DNA of 64,000 nucleotides from Parietaria judaica (GCA_954871525.1 OX940863.1:8470001-8534000); one strand, 5' to 3'; shown: positions 11,743 through 23,296, counted from the first letter of the stretch. Notes: generated by a model not told the origin, from the letters alone. Numbers and translations: made by a program.

Positions 11743-14191
11743 ATGGGGTTTCTTCACAAGCTATGGGACGAAACGCTGGCGGGGCCGACGCCCGAGACGG
11801 GTCTGGCGAGGCTCCGCAAGTACAACTCGTTCTCCGCCGAGCCTCAGGCCGCTAAGGACGCAGATCGGGTGAGGGTTAGCCGGAGCATAACCATAGCGAA
11901 GAACAGCCAAAAACCAAATTCTATGTCGACGCAAAAGAACTTGTCTGTCGACGTTTCCGGGCCGGCCTCGCCTTCTTCCTCTGCCACCTCGACTCCCCGG
12001 ACGCCGCTCACTCGTAAGTATATCTCTTGCTTCTTCGCCGCTAGACATTTAGTAATTTTTATTGCATGATCTGGCATGCTTGTGGCTTTGTGCTGTTTTG
12101 TTTCAAGTTGCAAAATTTGAAGTGAGGAATTTAGATCTTACAGTATAATTGCGTTGAGTTTTATTGTAAAAATACTTTCTATCGGGGTGAAATTGAACTG
12201 TTTGCAACATAAAAGGGCGAAAGAAAAATATCGAAAAGAGAGAACATAGAAAGAAATAATAATAATAATAATTTATTAATGGGATCATAAATCATAATTG
12301 AAGAAATTTCATAATATGTGAGTATCGATGAAGTATTGGACTACAGGGGCGGAGCCACGATTTCGCCTTTTTTGAATTTGCTAGCGGCTAATCTCCGAGG
12401 CTTTGCAGCTTGCGCTGATGTTCATGGCCTTCAACAACAAAACACGGGAAACGATGATTCTAAATTGGCACTCTATAATTAACAAAAGAAACTATAAACC
12501 GATTCTAAAAACTCACCGTGACAAACCGCTCGCCGATTCTAAATTGGCACTCTACAATTAACAATAGAGATTATAAACCAATTCTAAAAACTCACCGTGA
12601 CAAACCGCTCGCTATTTTCAAACCATTAATGAAACCAAACCTCGAATCTAAGTTGAGCTCTTTGATTCGCTCTGCGAGGAAGGAAAGAGGTTGCCTAAAA
12701 AGCCCCCAATATTTACAACAACAAAACGAAACCCAAAGTCCCAAAAACATCTCTAATTCAACCCTCTATACATTCATTTTAAACACAAAATAACAAAATA
12801 TCTCACAGAGATACCATTTGCAAAATACATAAACATACATATATATATTTATGTATAATTAATTAATTATTCCACATAGTCTTTGAATTAGAAGAGACAT
12901 ACTAATAATTAGAGGGGGAAAATCCTTGTTTAGTGTCTTAATTTTAGCCGTTCTTAAACGTTTCTATCACTAATTTTTCAAACTTTTATAAGCTGACACT
13001 TTGATAATTATGGAAACTTTATTATAGTGAGGGTATTCAAGTCATTTCTTCCGATTGAAATAGCCATGCAATTTAATTGTGTCATAAAATCACAATTCAT
13101 ATCTATTAATGTTATTCTATAATTAATTAACCCATCCAATGAGAATGTCACGAGTGATGGGTTACAACGGAAATAAAGGATAAGAGTGGGGGCAAAGATG
13201 GAATAGAACATTGTTGTCAGTAGCAATACACAACATGAAGTCATCCACGTGGATGATGTATGGTGGTTCTACGGAAAACAATGCATTTATTCATAAACAA
13301 AATACTCAAGAGGGGGCAAGTTTGGGCTAATAGAGTATTTGGGCTGGGCCAAGTGGGGGCAATTGTCCCCACTTGGGCCTACATGACTCCGCCCTGATTG
13401 GACATGATCACTAGCGACTAAAGAGGGTTTAATTTTTTATTTTTTATAATTAAATCTTAAAAATTGTTCAACAAAAAAATAGAACTATCTTGATAGGATG
13501 TACACGTGGTATCAAAATTTAAAATCATGTTGCTAAAATAAATTATCGAAAATTGCAGGATGTAAGATAAGATCAAACTGTAGAAAAAAAATACAGTTTA
13601 AGACGTTCGTTACGCGACATATATAAAATGCTGATCTTAATCGCTATAATATAGTTTAATTAGAAAGAATTTAGATATCTCATAATAAAATAAAAAGTCT
13701 TACGTCTTCATGGTTTTTATTGTATTTATATACTTAATAGTTAAACTTATATATGTGTTGAAAATTCGAGGGCAGCTGGAACTCCGGTTTTCAGGAGATG
13801 GAGAAGCATGAAATTGCCTGGCACCGCGGACATGTCTGAAGGAGTCGAGCACCGAGGTATTATCTCTGCTATGATCGGTCGATTCGCTATGTTTTTATTC
13901 CCTTTTCACTAAAGAAGATAAAACATACACTTAATTTATACACTTAATTTTTTACCATGATAATCTATTCATATGAAGACCCTCTTTTACAATGCGTCGG
14001 TTTTTCTCCTATTTTTTAGGCATGAAACAGAACGATCGGACGAACCTAACGGATAAAGAAGCGAGCCATTTAATGTCAGTGAACCTTTCAGAGATTTTCA
14101 ACTACTTAATTGACAAGATATTGTGAGTTGTGTTTCATGACTTCAACATTGTCCCTGTTGCAGGATAATGATGAGTGCCTTGGATCGCTGA
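11743..14191 (+). CDS. Dormancy/auxin-associated (DRM1/ARP-like) family protein
   Basis: Four exons are inferred: 11743-12013, 13776-13856, 14020-14074 and 14164-14191. They join in frame to 144 residues ending SALDR. The N-terminus MGFLHKLWDETLAGPTPETG matches the LWD...AGP.P..GL signature of the plant DRM1/auxin-repressed family (Arabidopsis AT1G54070/AT1G56220-type members, from memory). The middle is Ser/Thr/Pro-rich with repeated TP motifs (TSTPRTPLTPGTP), followed by FRRWRSMKLPG. Family members are small, largely disordered proteins whose transcripts rise in dormant tissue and fall with auxin. Their biochemical role is not known. Intron 1 is long (about 1.76 kb) because a hAT-type element sits in it. 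The start is supported by the family N-terminus and the CT-rich leader. Confidence 0.88.
12343..13396. mobile_element. Non-autonomous hAT-type element in intron 1
   Basis: The left end reads ACAGGGGCGGAGCCA and the right end is a near-inverted copy (GACTCCGCCCTG). Flanking 8-mers ATTGGACT (12335-12342) and ATTGGACA (13397-13404) differ only at the last base, fitting an 8-bp hAT duplication. CAGGGGCGGAGCC-type ends are common in Tip100-like plant hATs, from memory. The ~1.05-kb interior has no transposase motif. It lies wholly inside intron 1 and does not touch either splice site. Confidence 0.75.
12456..12613. repeat. Two tandem copies of a 79-bp unit inside the hAT element
   Basis: The units start at 12456 and 12535 with GATTCTAAATTGGCACTCTA and differ at a few positions. 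The duplication is internal to the transposon and non-coding. Confidence 0.85.
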
Positions 14192-14555
14192 TAGGCGACG
14201 AACGAGCTACGAACGATGCATTCTTCTTTCGCTTGTGATGTATTTACCGCGCACGAGAAGGGTTTTTCGCAGGGTTTGATATATTCAACTACAAAGAAGG
14301 GTTTTTCACAGGGTTTTGGAACTATATGTATGTAAAGGCATATTCAACAATGGCTCTGTAAGAGTGTTGTGTATATATATATGAGATATTGTGTGTTTGC
14401 TTTAGCCCTTTGTATAATTACCATCGGCTTCTTTATCATTTTGCTTCGGTTTTTCAGTTCGGTTTACTTTTATATATGCGAGAAAAACACTGAAGAAGTG
14501 AAGGGCTTGAATGCTCTACATGAGCCTTGGTCATGTAGATTAGTAGTTTTGGAGG

Positions 14556-15035
14556 CTTAGTGCGACAGTCACTAATCCCGTGAGCCATGAGGGCAAGAAC
14601 GGGTAAGCTGTGCAGTCCCACATCGCCTGGGCAAGGGGGATGTGCTGATGGGACATTCCCGAGACTGTGCAGGTATGGCACGGTTATCGGAGATCATATA
14701 TGTATGGGACTGTATTGTCGAAGAGGCTACCGAAAAGAATTCATACCCATCCCAGGACTACTCCAAGCAAAGCACGCTTAGCTTTGGAGTTCCTATGAAC
14801 GAGCTACCGAAAAGAAGATGCATCTTGTTGATATAGGTAGTACCAATCAATTCTTTTAAGCCTCTTCGACAATACAGTCCCATGCCTGTATGATCTTCGA
14901 TAACCGTGCAGTCTCATACCTGTACAGTCTCGGGAACGTCCCATCAGCACTTCCCCTTGCCCAAGCGATGCGGGACTGCACAACTTACCCGTTCTTGCCC
15001 TCTTGGCTCACGGGATTGATGACTGTCACACTTAG
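14556..15035. repeat. Foldback with ~185-bp imperfect arms
   Basis: The left arm (about 14556-14742) and right arm (about 14845-15035) are imperfect inverted copies: CTTAGTGCGACAGTC at the left pairs with GACTGTCACACTTAG at the right. The loop is about 100 bp. Matching blocks include CGGGTAAG, GGGACTGTATTGTCGAAGAG and CCCGAGACTGT. The arms contain small indels, so it is not newly formed. It begins about 365 bp after the stop codon of the dormancy-associated gene. Terminal duplications are not clear and no superfamily is assigned. Confidence 0.8.
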
Positions 15036-15531
15036 TATCATAAACAATGCCCAATATTCACGTGGCCGTCTATGTTTTCTTGTCGGAATCGACTGCGTCC
15101 TTAACAGTTGAGATGTTTTTGGTCGCGCTTCCGTCGATCAGCACTCTAAACTTCGATCTGTTTGTATATAATTTTATAATGGTCAATTACAGCGGAAATA
15201 CCAAACCTTTAGCCACGTAGCACAATATATGAAAGAAATTATCTTTCTCTTCTCTATATCTCTAGTAAAGACTCATTACAAGTATAATCGGGAAATTTTA
15301 TCGAGCTTTCTAATCAAAAGACTCGGTATTGAGGTCTTTTGGTCTCGGTCTTGACAATAACGGAAACACTTGCATATTTAATTATTGATACACGGACAGT
15401 AATCAATTATATCCCTAATATTTTAAAATTTTAAAATTTCAAGATATTTTTCTTTCTAGTTAACATTATATATTTGAATCAATTTGCTCGCACAACTCCG
15501 ATTTCCAATCCTCGTATCAAGATGTTTACAC
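15036..15531. other. Intergenic, nothing recognised
   Basis: AT-rich DNA without an open frame of protein-like composition and without clear repeat ends, between the foldback and the Harbinger-like element. Confidence 0.6.
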
Positions 15532-16005
15532 TTAGGTAGCGTTCACTTCGCTGTAATTGGTTGACTGTAATCGTAATCGTAATATATTGGAATCGTAATC
15601 GTAATTGATTACAATGTTTACTTGTACAGTTGTAATGAAGAAAGGAAAGATCATTACATTGTTTAGTACGACACAATATACAACGTAATCACTAAATATT
15701 TACCTAAATACCCTTACATTTATAATCTTTGATTTATTTTAATTTTAAAACTATTCCTAACAAGCACCTCGAGTCCCCATTACATCTTTTAAATATTTAT
15801 TTTTATGTGTACGTTTATTATAATATTTATTCTTTTAAATTGTATATTCTGTAAATTATGTTGTGTGCGTCTGAAACATAAAAATTATGTTGTGTGTATG
15901 TTTATTATTATTTATTATATTGTAATATACCGTATCTAATATATACTGTGTGTATGTCAACATTTGATTATGTGTCTTTTTATATAAAGCTATATATATG
16001 GTATG

Positions 16006-16964
16006 TGTCACACCCCTAAAGTCAGGGTAGGACTGGGGTGGGACAAGTCTTGTCGGGGATCCGTCGCTGGGTAAAATCCGGGTAGAATGTCTAGGTGTAA
16101 GGGTAGTCTAGGTGGGCTTCGGTAACGAAGGGCTAGGCGACTACGGCAGGCCTCGAGGACTTGCCATCCCGTTGCCTGTGGCGTAGTGCTGGTCGGGAGC
16201 TGAAGCCGCTCTCCTGACGAACCCAAGGCAGGGTGAAACCAGCGATGGCGACAAACGTGTGGATGGCTGACTCGGTTAACGGACTTACCGAGTGCCGCAC
16301 GGGAGTCTTGCGGGTGGGTCCGTTTGACCCTGTGACAAGTGGTATCAGAGCCAGACTGACGCTGCTTCGTGCCCGTGTGCGGGGTCGCTGCCACGAGGAT
16401 GCGTTTGCGGTCTGGGGGAAAATCCCCAAAGCTCACAAGGAGTAATGATGCGTAGTTCTGCCAACCGCTCTGGAGGAGTAGGCAGGAGACCTTTCCAAGG
16501 GAGGCGAAGGGAGGGATATATAACCTCACACGCACGTGCGCTTTGCGAGTTATCAAGGGCGTGCTCGAAAGGCGAGCATGATTGAAGATCTTAATCGACG
16601 AGGGCGTCGATTCAAGCCGTTGGGGGAGAGTTTGTCACACCCCTAAAGTCAGGGTAGGACTGGGGTGGGACAAGTCTTGTCGGGGATCCGTCGCTGGGTA
16701 AAATCCGGGTAGAATGTCTAGGTGTAAGGGTAGTCTAGGTGGGCTTCGGTAACGAAGGGCTAGGCGACTACGGCAGGCCTCGAGGACTTGCCATCCCGTT
16801 GCCTGTGGCGTAGTGCTGGTCGGGAGCTGAAGCCGCTCTCCTGACGAACCCAAGGCAGGGTGAAACCAGCGATGGCGACAAACGTGTGGATGGCTGACTC
16901 GGTTAACGGACTTACCGAGTGCCGCACGGGAGTCTTGCGGGTGGGTCCGTTTGACCCTGTGACA
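16006..16964 (+). mobile_element. TRIM-type LTR retroelement with apparently identical LTRs
   Basis: LTR1 (16006-16337) and LTR2 (16633-16964) are each 332 bp, start TGTCACACCCC, end CCCTGTGACA, and look identical by eye. The element is flanked by a perfect 5-bp duplication, GTATG (16001-16005 and 16965-16969). Directly after LTR1 lies TGGTATCAGAGCC (about 16340-16352), the classic plant primer-binding site complementary to initiator tRNA-Met. A purine-rich GGGGGAGAGTT precedes LTR2 as the polypurine tract. The internal part is only about 295 bp and has no gag or pol, so the element depends on proteins supplied elsewhere. The sequence before the polypurine tract resembles the 3' end of Ty3/gypsy elements, so it may be a deletion derivative. 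Confidence 0.93.
16340..16352 (+). other. Primer-binding site for initiator tRNA-Met
   Basis: TGGTATCAGAGCC begins 2 bp after LTR1 and matches the complement of the 3' end of plant initiator tRNA-Met. It would prime minus-strand synthesis by a reverse transcriptase supplied in trans. Confidence 0.85.
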
Positions 16965-17440
16965 GTATGGCTGTGTGTAAGCGTTGTTTGAGAGAGAGAG
17001 AGAGAAATATGTGCGTTTCAGAGAGAGAACGTGTGAGAGAGAGATAAATTGGGAGTTAGTTTTGAGAGAGAGTAACGAGTGAGAAAATACGAAATAAAAA
17101 AGTGGAAGAGAGAAAGTCCTAAAATAGTGGGAAAATGGGGGATATTTTAGTAAAATTAAAAGGAGAAGAGAATTGTAATCTGTAATCTTTATTACATCAA
17201 AAAAGTCTATTTTGATTACATTGTAATGCTAATTACGTTGAACATTTTTGTAATCGTAACTAGACATCGTAATAAGTAGTTGCGCTTATTACGATTACGC
17301 CCGATTACGCCCAATTACACCCAAGTAAACGGGGCCTTATTAGTTTTCCATTGAGTACCGGTTTTTTTGGTATTTGGATATTACGCATGCCAATTTTTTT
17401 ACTCATTCCAGTAGGGATTATCGTATAAGCTAACTAATTG

Positions 17441-17480
17441 TAACAAAAGGGAGACAAAAGTAACAAAAGGGAGACAAAAG
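17441..17480. repeat. 20-bp tandem duplication
   Basis: Two exact copies of TAACAAAAGGGAGACAAAAG stand side by side. A partial third copy (TATC...) does not continue the pattern. Confidence 0.9.
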
Positions 17481-18279
17481 TATCAAGAATGATACCTTTG
17501 TTTAGGTCCTTGTGGAGCACCAGCATTATAGAATTTCAATGATTACCGGTTACTGGGAATTCACCGTCCCACGTCCCATCATTGAAACTATAACGTTCCT
17601 TTTTCTTAGTCTGAACTAACGGACAAGTGTCGGTCACCATCACCAGACTTTATGATACGCATCGCCGTGAACGAAAAGCTTGACTTCTCCCCCCGAAACG
17701 GCAAATTCTCCGGACCCAGCATCTCTCCGCCTGAATTACCCTTCTACCCCCAGACAATAACGCTAAAAGTTTAGTTAGGGCCTGGCTAATGGTAAATACG
17801 ACACAGGAGACCGAGAGAGAGAGAGACGGAGACCGAACTAGAACGTAACGTAGGTGGTGACGTAAGAGTCCCGTGACGCCGGTGAGGATGAGTTGCGAGC
17901 AGTGGCCAATGAGAGGGCGCCACGTCAGCAGTCCCATCCCTCGTATCGTACGCCCCCCGACGGTAGCCGTCAAACCCCAACTACTCCTTGTCTTTTCCGT
18001 CAACCCGCAAACCCCACATTCCTTCTTCCTTCCCCGCACACCCACGAACCAGATTCCTCAAACGGATCAAGCTCCGGCGAGTTCTCTCTCTCTCCGATCT
18101 CTCTGAGCTTCGTGCGCGGATCAAACTCGGAGCTTTCGGTTCCTTGTTTCTGAAGAAGGTGCGTTCTCTTCGATCTTTCATGCACCGGTGATCTCGGTGA
18201 CCTAGGGTTTTGATTTTGTGCTCAGATCTGAGAAACTTTCGTTGGGTTTTTCTGACCGATCTCAATTTGGAAAGAGAGA
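17481..18279 (+). promoter_or_regulatory. Promoter and 5' UTR region of the trihelix gene
   Basis: This stretch is clearly less AT-rich than the surrounding intergenic DNA and lies directly upstream of the trihelix start. It has GA tracts near 17812-17830 and several short overlapping ORFs on both strands whose proteins are Ser/Arg/Pro-rich and patternless. A 5' UTR intron is possible (donor-like GGTGCG near 18158, acceptor-like CTCAG near 18226), but I could not decide. No TATA box stands out. Confidence 0.4.
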
Positions 18280-19404
18280 TTGGATTCGATGGAGGAGGAT
18301 GACGAGATCCAGTCGCACATGTCGCCGGGGAGTGATTCGCCGGCTTCGGGGACGCCGGCGGGGATGATTACGGTGACGGTGGCGGCGGCGGCGCCGCTTG
18401 AGCAGACGCCGGAGACGCCGGCTCAGCCGGTGCAGAACGCTCTGACGCTGGCGCTCCCGATCCAGACGGTGAGGAACGGCAGCGGCGGGCGGGAGGATTG
18501 CTGGAGCGAGGGCGCGACGGCGGTGCTGATCGAGGCGTGGGGGGAGAGGTACTTGGAGCTGAGCAGAGGGAATTTGAAGCAGAAGCACTGGAAGGAAGTG
18601 GCGGACATGGTGAGCGCGCGGGAGGACTACCGGAAAACCCCGAAGACAGACATTCAGTGCAAGAATCGGATCGACACGGTGAAGAAGAAGTACAAGCTCG
18701 AGAAGACCAAGCTCGCCGCGGGCGGGCCGCCCAGCAAGTGGCGGTTCTACGACCGGCTCGATTACTTGATCGGCCCCACCGGGAAGCCCTCCGCGGGTCA
18801 CGCTGTGGCTGTGCCCAATGCCTCCGCTCAGCTGCAGAAAGTCCCGGTGGGGATCCCGGTCGGCGTTTGCGGGGTTGGTCGTTTCCAAACCGGGCAGCGA
18901 GATGTGAAACCGTTACATGTTTCAGCAAAGAGCCAGTGCATCAAGCTGAAGAGTCGAATTCCGGCCGCTGAATCCGCCTCCTCCGGCGAGGCTTCCCCGG
19001 CATCCACGGACAGTTTTCCGATGGAGCACTATGAGAGGAAGCGGCCTAGGATGGCGAGGGAGATGAATCTGAACTCGAAAACGATTGATTTTCCTCCGAA
19101 ATTGATATCGAATTCGGGCAGAGGAGGGAAGGAGAAGAAGGGCGGGGCGCTGAGGGAGCTGACTCGGGCGATTCTGAAGTTTGGCGAGGCGTACGAGCAG
19201 GCGGAGAGGTCGAAGCTGCAGCAGATCACGGAGATGGAGACGCAGAGGATGAAGTTCGCTAGGGACGTGGAGATGCAGAGAATGCAATTCTTCATGAAAA
19301 CGCAGCTGGAGATGTCGCAGGTCGAGCACGGCGGGCGAAGAGGGGTCGGGGTTGGAAATGCTGGTAATCACCATAGCCAGAATAACAGTGATAGTACCAA
19401 CTGA
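18280..19404 (+). CDS. Trihelix transcription factor, SIP1/ASIL clade
   Basis: A single open frame of 374 residues with no intron. The N-terminus is acidic then Ser/Pro/Ala-rich. The trihelix (Myb/SANT-like) DNA-binding domain spans about residues 72-165: it opens [20 protein letters not shown], continues with [13 protein letters not shown] and [14 protein letters not shown], and ends [13 protein letters not shown]. The three helices carry the spaced aromatic residues (W75, W87, W104) typical of the family. About residues 290-350 form a likely coiled coil ([19 protein letters not shown], then Met/Gln/Glu-rich repeats), the SIP1-clade dimerisation region. Arabidopsis ASIL1/ASIL2, the closest relatives I recall, are nuclear repressors of seed-maturation genes, and a similar role is inferred. 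A second in-frame ATG is codon 4, so the start could be 9 bp later. Confidence 0.92.
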   Translation: MDSMEEDDEIQSHMSPGSDSPASGTPAGMITVTVAAAAPLEQTPETPAQPVQNALTLALPIQTVRNGSGGREDCWSEGATAVLIEAWGERYLELSRGNLKQKHWKEVADMVSAREDYRKTPKTDIQCKNRIDTVKKKYKLEKTKLAAGGPPSKWRFYDRLDYLIGPTGKPSAGHAVAVPNASAQLQKVPVGIPVGVCGVGRFQTGQRDVKPLHVSAKSQCIKLKSRIPAAESASSGEASPASTDSFPMEHYERKRPRMAREMNLNSKTIDFPPKLISNSGRGGKEKKGGALRELTRAILKFGEAYEQAERSKLQQITEMETQRMKFARDVEMQRMQFFMKTQLEMSQVEHGGRRGVGVGNAGNHHSQNNSDSTN

Positions 19405-21080
19405 ACTGAGCTTAGAGAAAAGCTTTGCTGATTGTGAGTTAATTTAGTAGTTTCCTCTTTATGTGATGAACGTTGGAAACAGATTTGCAATGTGACTGGA
19501 ATATTAAAAACTAGCATACAAAAATTTGCTCTAAGAATTTCTTTAATTACACATAAGCGAGGCCAGTAGCCGGAAATGGCATGCCACGGCCGGACGATTA
19601 CTGAAAATTGACAGTCATGTATGGATATTCCGGCATTCGTATATATAAATATATATATTTTTATATTAAATAAAGCATCTGCAAATCGTGGAAATGGCCT
19701 GCCACGGTCGGTTTCCGCGTTTGCTGAAAATTGATAGTCATAGCAGGGGAGCCACACTCAGCAGGGCTCCCCTAGGCCACATGCGGGCACAACATTTGCG
19801 CGCGCCGCGCGGAATTTTTAGGTGTATACACAACGGGCCTGGTCTAACAAACCAAAAGCATCGAAATCACGACAAGAACTCTTTATTATACCAGAGTAGT
19901 GCGCAGGAAAATAGTTTTATCATTGAAAGAAGAAGAAAAAAAAGTGTTTTAATTTGATTTTTTGGAGTCAAATATTCTTTATTGATTGCTTACTTTAACA
20001 AGGTAAATCTTTCAGTAAAGGGAATTGATTAAGCTACATATGTTTTTACACTTTACCAAATTCTCAACTGCTTTGTTTAATTTAATCCAAGGTAAGTGAA
20101 TTTTGACATTGGGGAGCAAATCCAGAAAAAATAATGGTAAGTTTAATAGTTTGTTGTAGTGTGGCAAAAGTAAAGCCTGAAAAATGGGAGAATCTTATTA
20201 CTCGTGCTTGTTTTTCTTCACCGTGACTCACCAAAAATTCAATGGTTTCCTTGTCCTCAAAGCATCAAACCGACAAGTATTACATGCGATGGGATTCAAG
20301 CAAGCTACAAAGTCCATCATCAGACAGAAGCTTAGTACTCAAAATAAATACAACTAAAGCATTCATTGTTTATCGATTTTTAAAACCTTACATTAATTAT
20401 CCATCGACGTGTTATCGGGTGGTATTCGGTTCCCGAGCTCTTAACTTTGATCGTAATTACTCTAATGTGTTGTTATTAGGCGAGAGAATTATGATAAACA
20501 AAAAGAACTTTGACGGCATTCTATAAGTCAATATTATATTTCAATTATTCACACACATATTACATATATATATTATATATAGCTTCCAACTGGTGCATGG
20601 CTGTCTTTTAAATCGGAGCAGCACCAACACGGACATGAAATCATGAATCATGCAATGCAACAATATAATTTAATATTCAATTTTATTGTGTCTTATCGAT
20701 ACTCGTATGTAATCTTGGTATCTTACTATGTATTTACATATTATATTCATTTTCCTATTCAATGGAAATTCGTTTCTTATAATATTTGAAAGTGTCAGTC
20801 TTTTATTGGTGAAATGCTAGCTTTGGAAGTCAAACAACGTATGTTCTCGAGGCAACTCAGGCAAGACCGTGGCACGCGATATTTGCCACCGACTATTTAA
20901 TTTTCTTTCTGAAAATATACTTGCGGCTAAAGTATTTAAAAGTATTCAAATAATTTAATACATAGTAATTTTTACTTTTATTACATTATTAAATATATTT
21001 AAAAAATTATATATTAATTTTATTTTATTTTCGTTTGAAAAAGCTCTTCACAAGTATTATAAATTGTTAATGCAAGAAAA
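19405..21080. other. 3' UTR and intergenic DNA, no gene seen
   Basis: The first ~150 bp are probably the 3' UTR of the trihelix gene. Two related segments, around 19572-19625 and 19687-19742, share GGAAATGGC.TGCCACGG and CTGAAAATTGA.AGTCAT, an imperfect direct repeat. A short hairpin (AGGGGAGCC...GGCTCCCCT) lies near 19746-19774. The rest is AT-rich without a convincing frame. Confidence 0.5.
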
Positions 21081-21084
21081 ATGA

Positions 21085-21762
21085 CTTTAACTGAGAACTC
21101 GATCCACAGTTCGAGCCCCGGGCCAGACCCGGTGGTGGCGTGGGTGGTCAAAGTTGGAGTCAACACGGGTTGACTTGTGGTCGTCAAAGCTGGAGGCCAT
21201 TCCTTCGTCTTCGGCGAGCTTCCAAGCTGTTTTTGGCAATCTTTGATGTATATCCTTCCTTGGCGAGCTCCTTGGCTTGGCGAAACTCCGGGCTGTTCTT
21301 GACGGCCCTTAGAGATTTTCCTTCCTTGGTGAGGTCGTCGTCGAGGGAGGACCTGCAAAAAAGGGTAGATTGGTCCCGCACCCCCTCGCTTATGGTTAGG
21401 CTAGGCTGCCTACGTATCTCAGTGAGAATCATGTCTCACGTAGTTCGGGGTTAGTAATAAATGGATGACTGACGATGTGGTTCGGCTCGTCGGAGATGCC
21501 GATGTTGGCAGTGCGGGGGTGACCTTTGCCAATGGCAAAAGGTATTATCAGCAAGGGTGTCGTGATAGATGGCGCGGGTGTAGACTTACTCGTGTGGCGA
21601 GGGTCTTGACCGGCGAGGGTAGTCTTGGACGACACCTGGAGAATATCAGGCGAAGTGTATGGCTTTGTCGAAGAATTGGTCTCTGTCAAGTCTCAACTCT
21701 ATTCGATCACTCCTGACGAGCTTTTAGTGGTGGCGAAGACGCCGACCTAGGCGGGACCAGAA

Positions 21763-21796
<34 letters not shown>

Positions 21797-22390
21797 CTAG
21801 AGAGAAACCAGAGAGAGAAGCTCTGGAGAAAGTTGAGAGAGAGTGTGTCAAATGAGGAGGATATGGGCCTTATTTATAGGTAAATTGGGTAACTACTTCT
21901 CCCTGAATTGAGGGAAATTAATTCCCCTTTATTCCATTAAATAAATGGCGCCATCTCCCTTGCCAGAGGAAGCTTGCCGCAGCTCCCTGTCGTGGCAAGG
22001 GGGTCGCCAGTTGCTTCGTGGGTCGTCTATAGCGTCTTCCGCGTGTCCGCAAGCTTGTATACTGAGTCCGGAGGAATCTAGAAGACTTCCTGATTACTTT
22101 CGTAAGCTCGGATCACCTCGTCGTGTGTAATTATTGCAAGTTATCTCTTCGTCCATGTCATTGGCGGGGGAGGGGGGAGGTTCGTCAAGGCGAGGAGACT
22201 CGTCAGGAGACCTCGCCAGAAGGCTCGCTAAGAGACCTTGCTACGGTTGCCTTTAATGATGATAGGCTTTGGTCTTGGGCTTCATCTTCTGGACCTTCGG
22301 GGTTCCGGGTCTCGCCAAATGTGTTGGGTCTTTGGCCCTTGGTCTTTGACTTTGTTGGTGGGCTTTGACTTTTAGCAATAGGGCTCAAAT
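21085..22390. repeat. GC-richer unclassified repeat, possibly an LTR relic
   Basis: This ~1.3-kb block differs in composition from its AT-rich neighbours and is rich in CTCG, CGAGG and TTCGG words. The segment around 21400-21450 (GGCTGCCTACGTATCTC, then CACGTAGTTCGGGG) resembles a motif I remember from plant LTRs. No matching second LTR, primer-binding site, clear ends or duplication were found. The ORFs crossing it have no domain. A solo or decayed LTR is the best guess. Confidence 0.4.
21765..21794. repeat. Homopolymer run of about 30 G
   Basis: An uninterrupted poly(G) tract lies inside the GC-rich repeat and is followed by GA-rich DNA. Such a length is unusual in plant DNA and could be a sequencing or assembly artefact. 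Confidence 0.9.
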
Positions 22391-23287
22391 TTTAGATAGC
22401 CCGAAAAATGCACATAACATAAATTATCTTTTGATACGCCAAAAATTCGGTACATGAGATTCTTCTATAAGCTCTTAATTTCCTCCTCGAAATTACTAGC
22501 AACTATCTTCACTACCGCTCCAGCTCCCTCGGACTTATTACATTCAAAAGGGCTTCGGAAAAAAAATATTGAAAGGCAATGCTCAATTATCAACGGCCGG
22601 CGGCCACTACACTCTCAAAATTCAAACCCGAAAATCAGATTTCACATCCAAATAATCACCTAAAATGTCTCTGATCTGAGCACTTGATTGCACAAGCGCG
22701 CTCAATCGTGTCAACATGTGTATAAAAGGCTATAAGCAATTACTTCACAAGGTTTTTCAATAATATATATATATATATATTATATAATATGTAAAATTGT
22801 AAATGTATATTTACATGTTGTGTAAGCAGTGTAACTATGATTTAGCTTAAAATTAGATTAATGGGTCATTAACTAGCTGCTAATCATGATAAAGTTAAAC
22901 TCTCTGGCTAAAATGAGAGATAGATGTGGACCCATCAAGAATATACGAGTCCTCCTTGTGTTATTTCTTGGAAGTATTTGAGTAGTTTGTGGCATCTGAT
23001 AGATTAATGTATTTGTTGATATAAAAAATTGAACACCGATCGAATATATAAAATATTATCCTTCGAGTACTTTAACCATAAATTTTTAATTTTGGAAAAT
23101 GTCGCTAGTTATTATAATTTGAAGGTATTTATGCCGGCTCTAAAATAAAATCAGAGATGAAAATTGGTCGCTAAATAGTACACACGTGGCAAAGAAGATT
23201 CCGAATTGGGACACGTGGCAATGAGCTATTGGGACAGAGAATTTGGCAGCAAGCGGATTGGACTGACAGTGGGATCCACCCAGACTT
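22391..23287. other. Intergenic, nothing recognised
   Basis: AT-rich DNA with a (TA)n run near 22763-22781. No credible coding frame and no clear element ends were found. Confidence 0.55.
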
Positions 23288-23296
23288 GTTTGATCC

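Larger units (their letters stand above)
15535..17336. mobile_element. Harbinger/Tourist-like element interrupted by a TRIM
   Basis: The right end in reverse complement starts GGCCCCGTTTACTTGGGTGT. The left end reads GGTAGCGTTCACTTCGCTGT, an imperfect inverted match that continues with TAATTGG. Both sides are flanked by TTA (15532-15534 and 17337-17339), the duplication typical of PIF/Harbinger and Tourist elements. Both subterminal parts repeat TAATCGTAATCG. About 840 bp belong to this element once the nested TRIM at 16006-16964 is removed. No transposase is seen. Confidence 0.7.

Noticed and set aside
12518..12793. 91-codon ORF inside the hAT element
   Set aside because: It runs through a tandem repeat and has no transposase motif.
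14615..14625. GTCCCACATCG, identical to the plant snRNA upstream sequence element
   Set aside because: No TATA box at the required 24-35 bp spacing and no U-snRNA sequence follows. It lies inside the foldback repeat, so it is probably a chance match.
16008..16556. 182-codon minus-strand ORF and related ORFs at 16133-16429 and 16635-16853
   Set aside because: They lie in the LTRs and interior of the TRIM; the same peptide recurs in both LTRs and has no domain.
18262..18888. Long minus-strand ORFs opposite the trihelix gene
   Set aside because: They mirror GC-rich coding sequence, giving Arg/Pro/His-rich nonsense proteins. The plus strand encodes a clear family.
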